Shown here piece by piece: positions 56,481-64,000 of a stretch of DNA of 64,000 nucleotides (positions within the stretch are counted from its first letter, which is position 1; the number at the start of each line of letters is the position of its first letter). Both the position numbers and the translations under genes were made by a program. The notes under the pieces were generated by a model. The model was not told where the DNA came from and did no database searches. It saw only the letters and a list, made by a program, of their open reading frames with translations. Origin of the DNA: an uncultured Draconibacterium sp. (GTDB taxonomy: Bacteria > Bacteroidota > Bacteroidia > Bacteroidales > Prolixibacteraceae); assembly GCA_947492175.1 (NCBI GenBank), contig CANLMQ010000004.1, positions 62,001 to 126,000 of the forward strand, read 5' to 3'.

Positions 56481-56513
56481 ATTCAACATTGCCCAAAACG
56501 GGCAATGTTGAAT
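56481..56513 (-). other. Perfect 14-bp hairpin in the gap before the GH78 gene
   Basis: ATTCAACATTGCCC (56481-56494), loop AAAAC, and GGGCAATGTTGAAT (56500-56513) form a perfect 14-bp stem. It lies in the 94-base gap between the oxidoreductase and the GH78 gene. There is no T-run after it on the minus strand, so it may be an mRNA processing or stabilising element or an attenuator and not a simple terminator. Confidence 0.6.
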
Positions 56514-56525
56514 TAAGATAATTAA

Positions 56526-57923
56526 TTAAACTATTCGTGTTACTTTAGGTTTTAAGCTGGTTAATTTTTCAATTTGAACAGGTTCTCCGGTTTCAATACT
56601 CTTCCTTGCACCAATACCAATCAGAACCGACATGGCACCATCTCTTAATCCGGCTGCACGGTCAAATTCATCTTTTTTATCAGGATGTAAAAATACTTTG
56701 TCGTGTAAGCGTTTATCGCCGCCGCCATGACCGCCGCGTTCCATTTTTACTTTAACGGTTTTAAAGTCTTCCCAAAGTTTGTGAACAATAATTGGTTCTG
56801 TTCGCAAAACTTCGTTTCCTGTTTGATCCATTTCGCGGGCATGCATTTCTGCCTGATCAACCGACAAATCATTTTGATAAGGAATATCTATCCAGGCCTC
56901 TATACGTCCTTTTGTTCCATTAAAACAAACCCTCCAGCCTTCGAATGGCGAATATGTAGTCAGGGAATAATTTACGACCACGTTGTTTTTATATTTCACC
57001 TGGGCCGACATTTTATCGTAAATATCAATCTCCTTGCGGAACAAACAATTGTCGCGGATATATCCGTCGTGTTTTTCATTGTTTACATACAAATCCATCA
57101 TGAATTGTTCTTTGGTAATATCCCAATAGTATTCACAATCTTTTTTATGCGAACACACCCTGCAGTTTTTTCCGCTTAGCAAACCATTTTTACCGTAATG
57201 TTCCAGGTCGCCATAGGCAAAAACTTCCTGCGGATCGGAATCGATCCACCAGTTTAACAAATCGAAATGGTGTGTAGCTTTGTGAACCCAAAGAGACCCA
57301 CCCTGATCTTTTATTCCGTGCCATCTTCTGAAATAGGATGCTCCGTGATAGGTGTTTAAATACCAGTGAAAATCGACAGAGGTTAGTTTCCCAATTGCAT
57401 TATCGCGCAACATTTCCTTAATTTTGGTATTATACGGACTCCATCTGTAATTAAACCCAACAATCAGATTTTTATTCGATTTTTTCTCTGCATCAATAAT
57501 TGCCTGGCACTTTGTCTCATCGGTTGTAAGCGGCTTTTCACTTAACACATCGCAGCCCATTTCCAGGCCTTTAATGATAAATTCGTGGTGATTACAGTCG
57601 CGGGTGGTTACAATTACCAAATCGGGTTTTGTTTGGTTTACCATTTTCTCAAAATCGGAAAAGGTAGGACAAGACACGCCAATAAACTTTAAGGCATGTT
57701 CAAGCCGCCCCGGATTATTGTCGCATAAACCAACAAATTCAAGAATATCTGAGTATTTTTTTTGTATTCGTTTTCCCCAGAAGTCCACTCCCCTGATTCC
57801 AACTCCAATTAGTGCAACTTTCAGTTTTTTTGCTTCACCCAAACCAAAAGCATTACCAGGCAAAGCAGCTCCTGCAGCAAGCATACTAACCGACGTTAAA
57901 AATTTTCTTCTTGATAATTCCAT
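56526..57923 (-). CDS. Gfo/Idh/MocA-family oxidoreductase, Tat-exported
   Basis: This NAD(P)-dependent dehydrogenase-like protein of 465 residues opens with a twin-arginine signal (SRRKFLT, cleavage near 27), so it is folded with cofactor before export. The Rossmann loop GVGIRG is at 40-45, the EKP motif at 129-131 and a candidate catalytic His at 218/219 in ATHHFDLLNWW. Cys254, Cys257 and Cys263 in CRVCSHKKDC may hold a metal. Exported members include the GH109 glycosidases, which use NAD in a redox-assisted mechanism, so a glycosidase role is possible. It lies 35 bases after the alpha/beta-hydrolase gene. Confidence 0.85.
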   Translation of the reverse strand: MELSRRKFLTSVSMLAAGAALPGNAFGLGEAKKLKVALIGVGIRGVDFWGKRIQKKYSDILEFVGLCDNNPGRLEHALKFIGVSCPTFSDFEKMVNQTKPDLVIVTTRDCNHHEFIIKGLEMGCDVLSEKPLTTDETKCQAIIDAEKKSNKNLIVGFNYRWSPYNTKIKEMLRDNAIGKLTSVDFHWYLNTYHGASYFRRWHGIKDQGGSLWVHKATHHFDLLNWWIDSDPQEVFAYGDLEHYGKNGLLSGKNCRVCSHKKDCEYYWDITKEQFMMDLYVNNEKHDGYIRDNCLFRKEIDIYDKMSAQVKYKNNVVVNYSLTTYSPFEGWRVCFNGTKGRIEAWIDIPYQNDLSVDQAEMHAREMDQTGNEVLRTEPIIVHKLWEDFKTVKVKMERGGHGGGDKRLHDKVFLHPDKKDEFDRAAGLRDGAMSVLIGIGARKSIETGEPVQIEKLTSLKPKVTRIV

Positions 57924-57958
57924 AGTTATTCAGATTTTAATGTTTTTATTTATTGATA

Positions 57959-58966
57959 CTAGTCTTCCAAAAGTTTATTAAAGGCATATTCGCTAAGCAT
58001 TTCATGCCTTCCTTTAAATATTATAAGTTTGAGGTTTCCGTGTTCTTTTTGCAGAAATACTTCGCGGTCGCCAATCATCCCAAATTCACCCAACGCGCTC
58101 CGATGCTCCAGCAAATGCAGCTTTTCTTTATCAGAAACATATTTTGAGGCATCCTGCACACCAAGGTCTGACAATACTTTGTTGTAAAAATTAATGGAAT
58201 GGGTAATCGGGACACTTCCCTGAAGCCCGTCGTAAACACCTGCATGAATATGAAGCTCAGTATTGGCAAGTTTTTCAACCGGAGTTTCCCAGAACAACGG
58301 AGATTTCTCCCGTGCAACCCGCTCGTTTAAAATCTCGTTTTCTGATTGAGTACATCCCAAAATATCATCAGCATAACTTTCGTTTCGAATAATGTTCTCG
58401 TTATACCATGCAACTAAATTGGATATAGGTACCCAGGCACTAAATTTTTTTATCGCATGTTTCGACTTCATAAAACAACTTAATGTTGCGTACCCACCAC
58501 CGCTTTCTCCAATCACATAAATTTCATCCTTGTCAACATTCCCGTTTTCGATTGCGTAAGTAATTGCCTCGTCGATATCCTGCAATGCCAAACAGCTGCA
58601 ACAGGCATTCTTTGTCCGATTAGGCCCTCTGAAATCGGGATGAATATAGTTCAGGTCTTTTGCAAGGCTTAAATTGGCAATCGGGTCACTTTGACGATAG
58701 TCGCCGCTCCATGTATGCAAGCTTACCACAAGAGGTTTGGGAGTTTCAGATCTGCTTGGATAGAAATATGCCTTGTGTACATATCCGTCGGGATGTGAAG
58801 CAATTTCTACCACATCGAATTCTTCACTCCATCCATTTTCGGGAGTTTTCTCAGTTTTTGAGATCTCTTCAATTGGCTTTCCAGGAAATGCTTTCACCTG
58901 TTCATTCAGCAAAAGAATAATTCCAAAAACAACGATAGAGAATATGTATTTATGCATCCTTCCCAT
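57959..58966 (-). CDS. Exported alpha/beta-hydrolase (acetyl-esterase/peptidase S9-like)
   Basis: This is a serine hydrolase of 335 residues with a Sec signal (LLLNEQVKAF). The nucleophile elbow is GESGGG with Ser155, and a His candidate near the C-terminus is in KGRHEML. A second in-frame ATG at 58957 is an equally good start. The fold group covers acetylxylan esterases, feruloyl esterases and peptidase-like enzymes. In this context an esterase removing acyl groups from glycan is likely. Two cysteine-rich residues (ACCSC at about 121-125) stand out. It is two bases from the membrane acyltransferase gene upstream. Confidence 0.82.
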   Translation of the reverse strand: MGRMHKYIFSIVVFGIILLLNEQVKAFPGKPIEEISKTEKTPENGWSEEFDVVEIASHPDGYVHKAYFYPSRSETPKPLVVSLHTWSGDYRQSDPIANLSLAKDLNYIHPDFRGPNRTKNACCSCLALQDIDEAITYAIENGNVDKDEIYVIGESGGGYATLSCFMKSKHAIKKFSAWVPISNLVAWYNENIIRNESYADDILGCTQSENEILNERVAREKSPLFWETPVEKLANTELHIHAGVYDGLQGSVPITHSINFYNKVLSDLGVQDASKYVSDKEKLHLLEHRSALGEFGMIGDREVFLQKEHGNLKLIIFKGRHEMLSEYAFNKLLED

Positions 58967-58968
58967 CC

Positions 58969-60069
58969 CTATATTTTTATAAAAATTTTACGCTTATACA
59001 GCCAGTAGCAGATGTACCACAGGACCATCAATGCCATAATACTTGCGGTAATATTTACCGTAAGTTCTCCGGCCCAGCTTAATCCTGTATTAGCAACCGG
59101 AAATACAACCTGGCGCACCAGTTGTGCACCTCCAACATGAGCAAATAAGTAGATAAACAAAGGGTTCATTCCTACAATGGCAAAGAACTTTACTCCTTTT
59201 TTTACATTCATCATATCAATTAACCAGAATGAAAATGCCAGGGGCAGGAATGTCCACCCGCCGCTTGCAAAAACAAAAGTTGAGGTTGATATTCTTTTAA
59301 TAATCGGAGTTACTGAATCCAGTCCATATCCTATGACCAAACCGACAATTCCGGCTAATACCAATACCTGTAATTTATATCGGTGAGTTTTGCTGCTCAT
59401 TAAAAGTTTGCCGGCCAATACACCCCAAATGGTATGAGCCGCAGTTGGAATCGCATTAAACGACACCCAGTGCCCGCTCGACAACGCACCGGAAATTTGC
59501 ATATCCACCCAGGCTCCGAAGTTTTTATCCGGAGTGAAAGCCTGATCAAATCCTTCTACCCAAAAAAATCGGTAAAGCAATTCTGTAATAACCAACAATC
59601 CGATAGATATCAGAATTTGATGAACTACTTTTTTACGCATAATCAGAAAAGCAATCAGTATGGTCACCGAAAGCTGAGCCAACACATTCTGAAAAAAGAA
59701 AACAATTTTTCCGGCCGAAATACATGCCAAAAACCATCCTAAAAAAAGAAGTAAAAAACAACGAAGAGCTATGTGTTTAAATATTTTGGAGTGTGTTTCT
59801 CCTTTCGATATTCTTTTTGAATATGACAAAGGCATTGCTACCCCTACAATAAACATGAAAAACGGCTGTATCAAGTCCCATGCATACAAACCATGCCACG
59901 GATGGTGGCGCAACTGATTTCCAAGGAAATAAATTACTGTTCCTTCTAATTCGGGAACGTGCATGTACCAAAATAAATGGGTAAACTCGGCGATTAGCAA
60001 AAACATGGTTAGTCCCCTGAAAAAATCAAGAGACAATAGCCTTTCTGATGAATGATTGTTCTTAGTCAT
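58969..60069 (-). CDS. HGSNAT/DUF5009-like multi-pass acyltransferase
   Basis: This is an inner-membrane protein of 366 residues with about ten or eleven helices. RLLSLDFFRGLTMFLLIAEF at the N-terminus and LIQPFFMFIVGVAMPLSYSKR are hallmarks of the heparan-alpha-glucosaminide N-acetyltransferase / DUF5009 family. Members are thought to move acetyl groups from cytoplasmic acetyl-CoA to periplasmic sugars, but most bacterial ones are untested. It is packed two bases before the alpha/beta-hydrolase gene and 12 bases after the GH95 gene. An acetylation function facing glycan esterases would be paradoxical; acyl recycling is one possibility. Confidence 0.78.
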   Translation of the reverse strand: MTKNNHSSERLLSLDFFRGLTMFLLIAEFTHLFWYMHVPELEGTVIYFLGNQLRHHPWHGLYAWDLIQPFFMFIVGVAMPLSYSKRISKGETHSKIFKHIALRCFLLLFLGWFLACISAGKIVFFFQNVLAQLSVTILIAFLIMRKKVVHQILISIGLLVITELLYRFFWVEGFDQAFTPDKNFGAWVDMQISGALSSGHWVSFNAIPTAAHTIWGVLAGKLLMSSKTHRYKLQVLVLAGIVGLVIGYGLDSVTPIIKRISTSTFVFASGGWTFLPLAFSFWLIDMMNVKKGVKFFAIVGMNPLFIYLFAHVGGAQLVRQVVFPVANTGLSWAGELTVNITASIMALMVLWYICYWLYKRKIFIKI

Positions 60070-60081
60070 TTATTTCTATGT

Positions 60082-62586
60082 TTAGTTTTTAGTTTCAGTT
60101 ATTATGTATTGCTTATTTTTTTCTGTCTGAAAAGTCAAAACAGTATCGTCAGCAGTTTCATTTTTTGTATTTACTCCCGATATTGAAATTGCAGTATTGC
60201 CATGTATCCGGCAGCTTCCTCCCAAGCCGGAAGTAATAGTTGCTTTTATCAACTTTCCACTTGCCCATTCAATATCAACAGTAAAACCACCCCGTGCTTT
60301 TAATCCTGTTACTTTTCCATCAGCCCAATCAGAAGGCAATGCAGGAAGAAAATGGATCGTTCCATCATGACTTTGGATCAGCATCTCTGCAATGGCGGCT
60401 GTTCCTGCCAAATTCGCGTCAATCTGGAAAAAGTTGATACACCTTCCCAACAGATTATCCCAACTAATCCCGATTACATCTTTACTTAACTTTTTGTACG
60501 CTTTATCGCCCTCCTGAAGTCTCGCCCAACAAGCAACTCCCCAAGCAGCTGCGGCTCCCCAGTACATGTCTTCCGGTTCTGAATATCTCCGATTTAACGT
60601 AACCTTAGCTGCTTCCATCAATTCAGGCGTGTCTTTGAAAGCAAACTGAGTTCCGGGATACAGAGCAAACAAATGAGAAATATGGCGATGATTAACATCA
60701 TATTCTTTGTAGTCTTCCAGCCATTCCTGAATTTGTCCGTGTTTTCCAATCTTATCCGGCGCAAGTTGTTTTTTTATTTCAATCATTTCGCGGCAGAAGT
60801 TTTTATCTACATTCAGAATCCGACTGGCTTCAATGGTATTTGCAAGCAGTTCTTTTATAATTTGCGTATCCATTGCCGGGCCAGCGGTATTTGCATATTC
60901 CTTCTCTTCACCAGGAAGCGGCATAAAATTATTTTCCGGCGAATTTGTAGGGCAGGTAACCAGATAACCAGATTCTGGATGTTTGACAAGGTAATCCATG
61001 TAAAACAAAACTGCTTCTTTCAGAATTGGATAAATACGCTGCAAATATTGTTCATCACCATTAAATGCGTAGTGGTCCCATAAATTCTGGCAAAGCCAGG
61101 AACCTCCGGCGGAAAATAAACCATAACTGGTGTAGCGGTGTGGTTCAGAAAATCCCCAGGCACTTGCCAATGTATGTCCCACCCAGCCACGAGAGCCATA
61201 CGTTTCTTTGGCAGTAACAGCACATGTCTGGCTAAGCAGTTTGGTGTAACTTTCAAGTGGTTCGAAACATTCGGAAAGGTTAACTAGGTCTGCCTGCCAG
61301 TAATTCATCTGAAGGTTTGCATCCAGATGGTAATCTGCCTGCCAGGGAGCATCCAAATCCTGGCACCACAAGCCTTGAAGGTTCATTGGCAATTGTCCGG
61401 GACGGGAACCACTTATCATCAGGTAACGGCCCAGTTGAAAAAATAAAGCTTCCAATTCCGGATCCTTGTAATCTTTTTTGTACTCTTTTAATCGAATATT
61501 GGTTGGCAGCAAACGTCTGTTTTTTTCTGTTTTTCCCAGGTCAAGACTTACACGGGTGAACATCTCCTGATGACTTGCAATATGCTCTTGCAGAATTTTA
61601 TCATACCCACGCAAAGAAGCTTTGTCCAATTGCTTTTTGCAAACAATCTCAGGATCATCAAAATCAGAAGTTTTGTTACCCAGAAACTCTGCCATTCGGG
61701 ACCTGTAATTTGTAGCTCCTGAAATATAAATCGTAACAGTATCAGCTCCCTGCACTTCGATGCCGGTAGTACCTGAAATAATTTTACCTCCACTTGTTAA
61801 TACCCGAGCCCGGGCAACATATTTTAGCCACTTTTCCCCTTTGCCATTATCCGGCCAGCCAATCATTACAAGGTCGGTATTGTCGATAACACTTGCCTGA
61901 TTGTATTCCGTATTACCCGAACAATTCCGTTTTTTTGGCCGCGACAAATCTTCTTTCATTCTGCCCGGACGATCCATCGAAACAGTTAAATCAATACTTC
62001 CCGGCTTGGTGCAAGAAATCCGCGCTGCAATTACCTGATCTTTTTCAGAAGCAAAAACTTCTCTGGTATATTGAGTTTCAGGAGCAGAAAAATAACTGGT
62101 TTTCACTAGTCCTTGTTGCAGGTTCAAACCATTTCTATAATCCGTATCGCAATATTGAATGGGGGCAAATGTGCGGTATTCCTTTGCTGAAGTAAAATCC
62201 AGCCAAAGGTTCCCAAGCAGTTGGTACGATCCAAAACTCAGGAAATTCTTTTCAGTAAGTGAAAGAATATCTTTACAAATGTTGTTTGCCTCTTCATACT
62301 TACCCTCAAAAATTAAAGACTGAGCTTTTCGAATAGTTTCCTGCGCTTTTGGATTATCGCCATGATGCGGGCGTCCGGACCATAGTGTGTTTTCATTCAA
62401 CAAAATCCGTTCTTTCCCGGTTTGTCCAAAAACCATTGCCCCTAAACGTCCGTTTCCAACCGGAAGTGCTTCGGTAAATTGATAAGCAGGCTTGTCGTAC
62501 CACAATTTCAAATCGTTTGATTCTTGAGCCCTTGCCCAAAACGAATTGGTTAAGATGATTAATATGCAGGTAATAACTACTCTCAT
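60082..62586 (-). CDS. GH95 alpha-L-fucosidase or related glycosidase
   Basis: This secreted enzyme of 834 residues has a Sec signal (WARAQ). All GH95 landmarks are present: EALPVGNGRLGAMVFG and NENTLWSGRPH in the N-terminal domain, DANLQMNYWQADLVNLSE in the (alpha/alpha)6 domain, TCPTNSPENNF, and FQIDANLAGTAAIAEMLIQSH with its Asp. Known activities are 1,2-alpha-L-fucosidase and alpha-L-galactosidase, so the target probably carries L-fucose or L-galactose end groups. Its start overlaps the stop of the DUF4091 gene by four bases (ATGA type), indicating translational coupling. Confidence 0.93.
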   Translation of the reverse strand: MRVVITCILIILTNSFWARAQESNDLKLWYDKPAYQFTEALPVGNGRLGAMVFGQTGKERILLNENTLWSGRPHHGDNPKAQETIRKAQSLIFEGKYEEANNICKDILSLTEKNFLSFGSYQLLGNLWLDFTSAKEYRTFAPIQYCDTDYRNGLNLQQGLVKTSYFSAPETQYTREVFASEKDQVIAARISCTKPGSIDLTVSMDRPGRMKEDLSRPKKRNCSGNTEYNQASVIDNTDLVMIGWPDNGKGEKWLKYVARARVLTSGGKIISGTTGIEVQGADTVTIYISGATNYRSRMAEFLGNKTSDFDDPEIVCKKQLDKASLRGYDKILQEHIASHQEMFTRVSLDLGKTEKNRRLLPTNIRLKEYKKDYKDPELEALFFQLGRYLMISGSRPGQLPMNLQGLWCQDLDAPWQADYHLDANLQMNYWQADLVNLSECFEPLESYTKLLSQTCAVTAKETYGSRGWVGHTLASAWGFSEPHRYTSYGLFSAGGSWLCQNLWDHYAFNGDEQYLQRIYPILKEAVLFYMDYLVKHPESGYLVTCPTNSPENNFMPLPGEEKEYANTAGPAMDTQIIKELLANTIEASRILNVDKNFCREMIEIKKQLAPDKIGKHGQIQEWLEDYKEYDVNHRHISHLFALYPGTQFAFKDTPELMEAAKVTLNRRYSEPEDMYWGAAAAWGVACWARLQEGDKAYKKLSKDVIGISWDNLLGRCINFFQIDANLAGTAAIAEMLIQSHDGTIHFLPALPSDWADGKVTGLKARGGFTVDIEWASGKLIKATITSGLGGSCRIHGNTAISISGVNTKNETADDTVLTFQTEKNKQYIITETKN

Positions 62587-64000
62587 AATTCGTCCTTCGC
62601 GCGACTAAACTTTTCCAATAATTCTCCCATCTGCTTTCTGTAATTCATCAAAACCTCCGGATTCTTGGTATATACACGGTCGCTGGTAAAAACCTCGTCT
62701 CCAAAACCAAGCAGCTGCCTGGCTTTAGTTACCAAACTCTTTTGATCCGGGGAGGCAGACTCAACGTACTTTTCCAACATTATCATGTAATCGTAATCGT
62801 CTATTCCTTCGCGCATTATTTCCAGTCGTACCGATGGAACAGGACCTCTGAGGTATTTTGTTTTATCGTTATTGGGATCCCGATTTGGAGGATAAAAGAA
62901 CATTCCGTCGCCATTACCAAACTCCATTCCGCCGCCAACCGGAGCACCGTAACTGCCTTTGTAAGTCATCGGATCGTCCCAGATATTCTGCAAAACTCCC
63001 GGAGGAGAACAAGCAGCAGTATTCCAAACATTGGCCGACCAGACTAAAATTCCTTTTAAGTTGTAGCGATACGACATCCACAACCACATTCTCAAGTTTA
63101 TGGCATCTGCATCGATAAACAGATTGACATGCGGATCTTTAGGCCAGCACATCAAATACGACCACATTTCGCGTCCCTGTTCCATCCATTTCTTCGATTT
63201 TTCAGGATTGAACTGGATTAAGACCGGACACCCGATATCGGTGACATCCATAATCTCCGGACCCGGATTGTTTTCAGTAATAAAACGTTTTAATTTGGGA
63301 GCCGCAGCATGAATTGTTTTCATCCCCTCACGCACAAACTCGTAATCTTCGTGTTTGGGCTCATCAACCCAATAAAGGTATTCTTTTCCGAGCCAGCCAT
63401 TTTTCTCCAGGTTTTGCTCAAAAGCACCCAAATACCGGGTTATTAATTTTTTGTACTCGTCGGTTCCGTTAACAAAACCGCCAAACCATCCGGCTTTTCG
63501 GCCATAATAAGCACCTTCCCTTAACTCCGGCACCTTAAACCTAAAACCGGTAAACCCGTAACCATCAAGGTATTTATGAGCTGCATAATTGAACTCGGAA
63601 AAATCAATCTCCAGATCTAATTCGTCAATATTCTGTTCAAAATCGCCATGAGGTAAAAGATTTTCTCCGGTTTGAACATCGGTAAAACTCAAATTGTCCA
63701 TCCAGAAAACTCCTGTTAATTCGCCCCGTGCAAAAGGAACAACCGGATAAAACTGAACGCTAACATACTTTGCCTCGGCAGGAATCGGGCGGCAAGCAAT
63801 CAACCGGTCTACCAGAATTGGATTTTCCGGATCGAGCAAAAGACTATCTTTTTTCCAGCTTACACTTCCCTCGTAAATCGCTCCCTGAAGGTGCCAGTGA
63901 ATTTGCTCTTTATTGGCGTCATAACTTTTTACTGAAACAAAATACTTTTGGCCTTCCTCCAGTGTTTTTGCCCACCACTTTAATAAATAAGGTTTTTCGG
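62583..64000 (-). CDS. DUF4091 (GH123-like) protein, 5' end beyond the window
   Basis: This is the C-terminal part, at least 471 residues, of a protein whose frame stays open to base 64000, so the start codon lies outside. The DUF4091 barrel region is clear: GYGFTGFRFKVPEL, EYLYWVDEPKHEDYEF (with the candidate Asp-Glu pair of GH123-like barrels), LIQFNPEK and SVRLEIMREGIDDYDYMIMLEKY. Upstream, YFVSVKSYDANKEQIHWHLQ and FWMDNLSFTDVQTGENLLPHG read as a carbohydrate-binding beta-sandwich. GH123 acts on beta-GalNAc, but DUF4091 members are often uncharacterised. Confidence 0.85.
   Translation of the reverse strand, partial: EKPYLLKWWAKTLEEGQKYFVSVKSYDANKEQIHWHLQGAIYEGSVSWKKDSLLLDPENPILVDRLIACRPIPAEAKYVSVQFYPVVPFARGELTGVFWMDNLSFTDVQTGENLLPHGDFEQNIDELDLEIDFSEFNYAAHKYLDGYGFTGFRFKVPELREGAYYGRKAGWFGGFVNGTDEYKKLITRYLGAFEQNLEKNGWLGKEYLYWVDEPKHEDYEFVREGMKTIHAAAPKLKRFITENNPGPEIMDVTDIGCPVLIQFNPEKSKKWMEQGREMWSYLMCWPKDPHVNLFIDADAINLRMWLWMSYRYNLKGILVWSANVWNTAACSPPGVLQNIWDDPMTYKGSYGAPVGGGMEFGNGDGMFFYPPNRDPNNDKTKYLRGPVPSVRLEIMREGIDDYDYMIMLEKYVESASPDQKSLVTKARQLLGFGDEVFTSDRVYTKNPEVLMNYRKQMGELLEKFSRAKDEL

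Noticed and set aside
21278..64000. SusC/SusD or ECF sigma/anti-sigma pair inside the glycan locus
   Set aside because: None of the proteins has a TonB-dependent barrel, SusD-type helical layout or sigma-factor features.
1..64000. CRISPR arrays, prophage or insertion sequences
   Set aside because: No regularly spaced repeats, transposase, integrase or phage structural genes were seen on either strand.

Overview
The window reads as chromosome of a member of the Bacteroidota, most likely a marine or gut polysaccharide degrader of the Marinilabiliales/Prolixibacteraceae type (inference). The reasons are AT-rich DNA, many lipoprotein or Sec signal peptides on secreted glycosidases, a start-proximal TAnnTTTG-type promoter element before pheT, a Bacteroidota-style V-type ATPase operon containing a DUF2764 gene, and a very large carbohydrate-degradation locus. 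No tRNA, rRNA, CRISPR array, integrase or transposase was recognised.

Region 1 (1-7523) is housekeeping: an M3 peptidase lipoprotein on the minus strand, then on the plus strand pheT, an EamA-type transporter and a phosphotriesterase-family lipoprotein. Region 2 (7703-17376, plus strand) is a V-type ATPase operon in the order Usp - E - DUF2764 - A - B - Usp - D - I - K. The proteolipid K carries the residues known to bind Na+ in Enterococcus NtpK, so this is probably a sodium-coupled enzyme. Two universal-stress proteins lie within the operon, one at the head and one between B and D.

Region 3 (17521-21214) is L-rhamnose uptake and first catabolism: rhaT, rhaM and rhaA on the minus strand, with a divergent AraC-family regulator. 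The shared intergenic region holds a perfect 17-bp palindrome. The rhamnulose kinase and aldolase are not in the window.

Region 4 (21278-64000, minus strand, running off the end) is about 43 kb of tightly spaced, co-oriented genes for secreted glycan-degrading enzymes. They include three alpha-L-rhamnosidases (GH78) of different architecture, a sialate-O-acetylesterase-type esterase, GH43, a beta-helix protein, an unclassified barrel-like lipoprotein, a heparinase II/III-like lyase candidate, a GH36-like enzyme and an alkaline-phosphatase-superfamily hydrolase. Further upstream in the transcription order are a GH2-like protein with an altered acid/base site, a DUF4838 protein, two GH92 proteins (one fused to an alpha/beta-hydrolase), two GH95-type proteins (one divergent), a Tat-exported Gfo/Idh oxidoreductase, another alpha/beta-hydrolase, a multi-pass acyltransferase-like membrane protein and a DUF4091 protein.

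A working model, by inference, is that the locus strips a rhamnose-rich, acetylated, branched glycan (a pectic, gum or exopolysaccharide type) in the periplasm and at the cell surface. Released rhamnose would be anomerised by RhaM, imported by RhaT and isomerised by RhaA. No SusC/SusD pair, no sulfatase and no dedicated sensor for region 4 is visible, so the outer-membrane importer must lie beyond 64000 or elsewhere.
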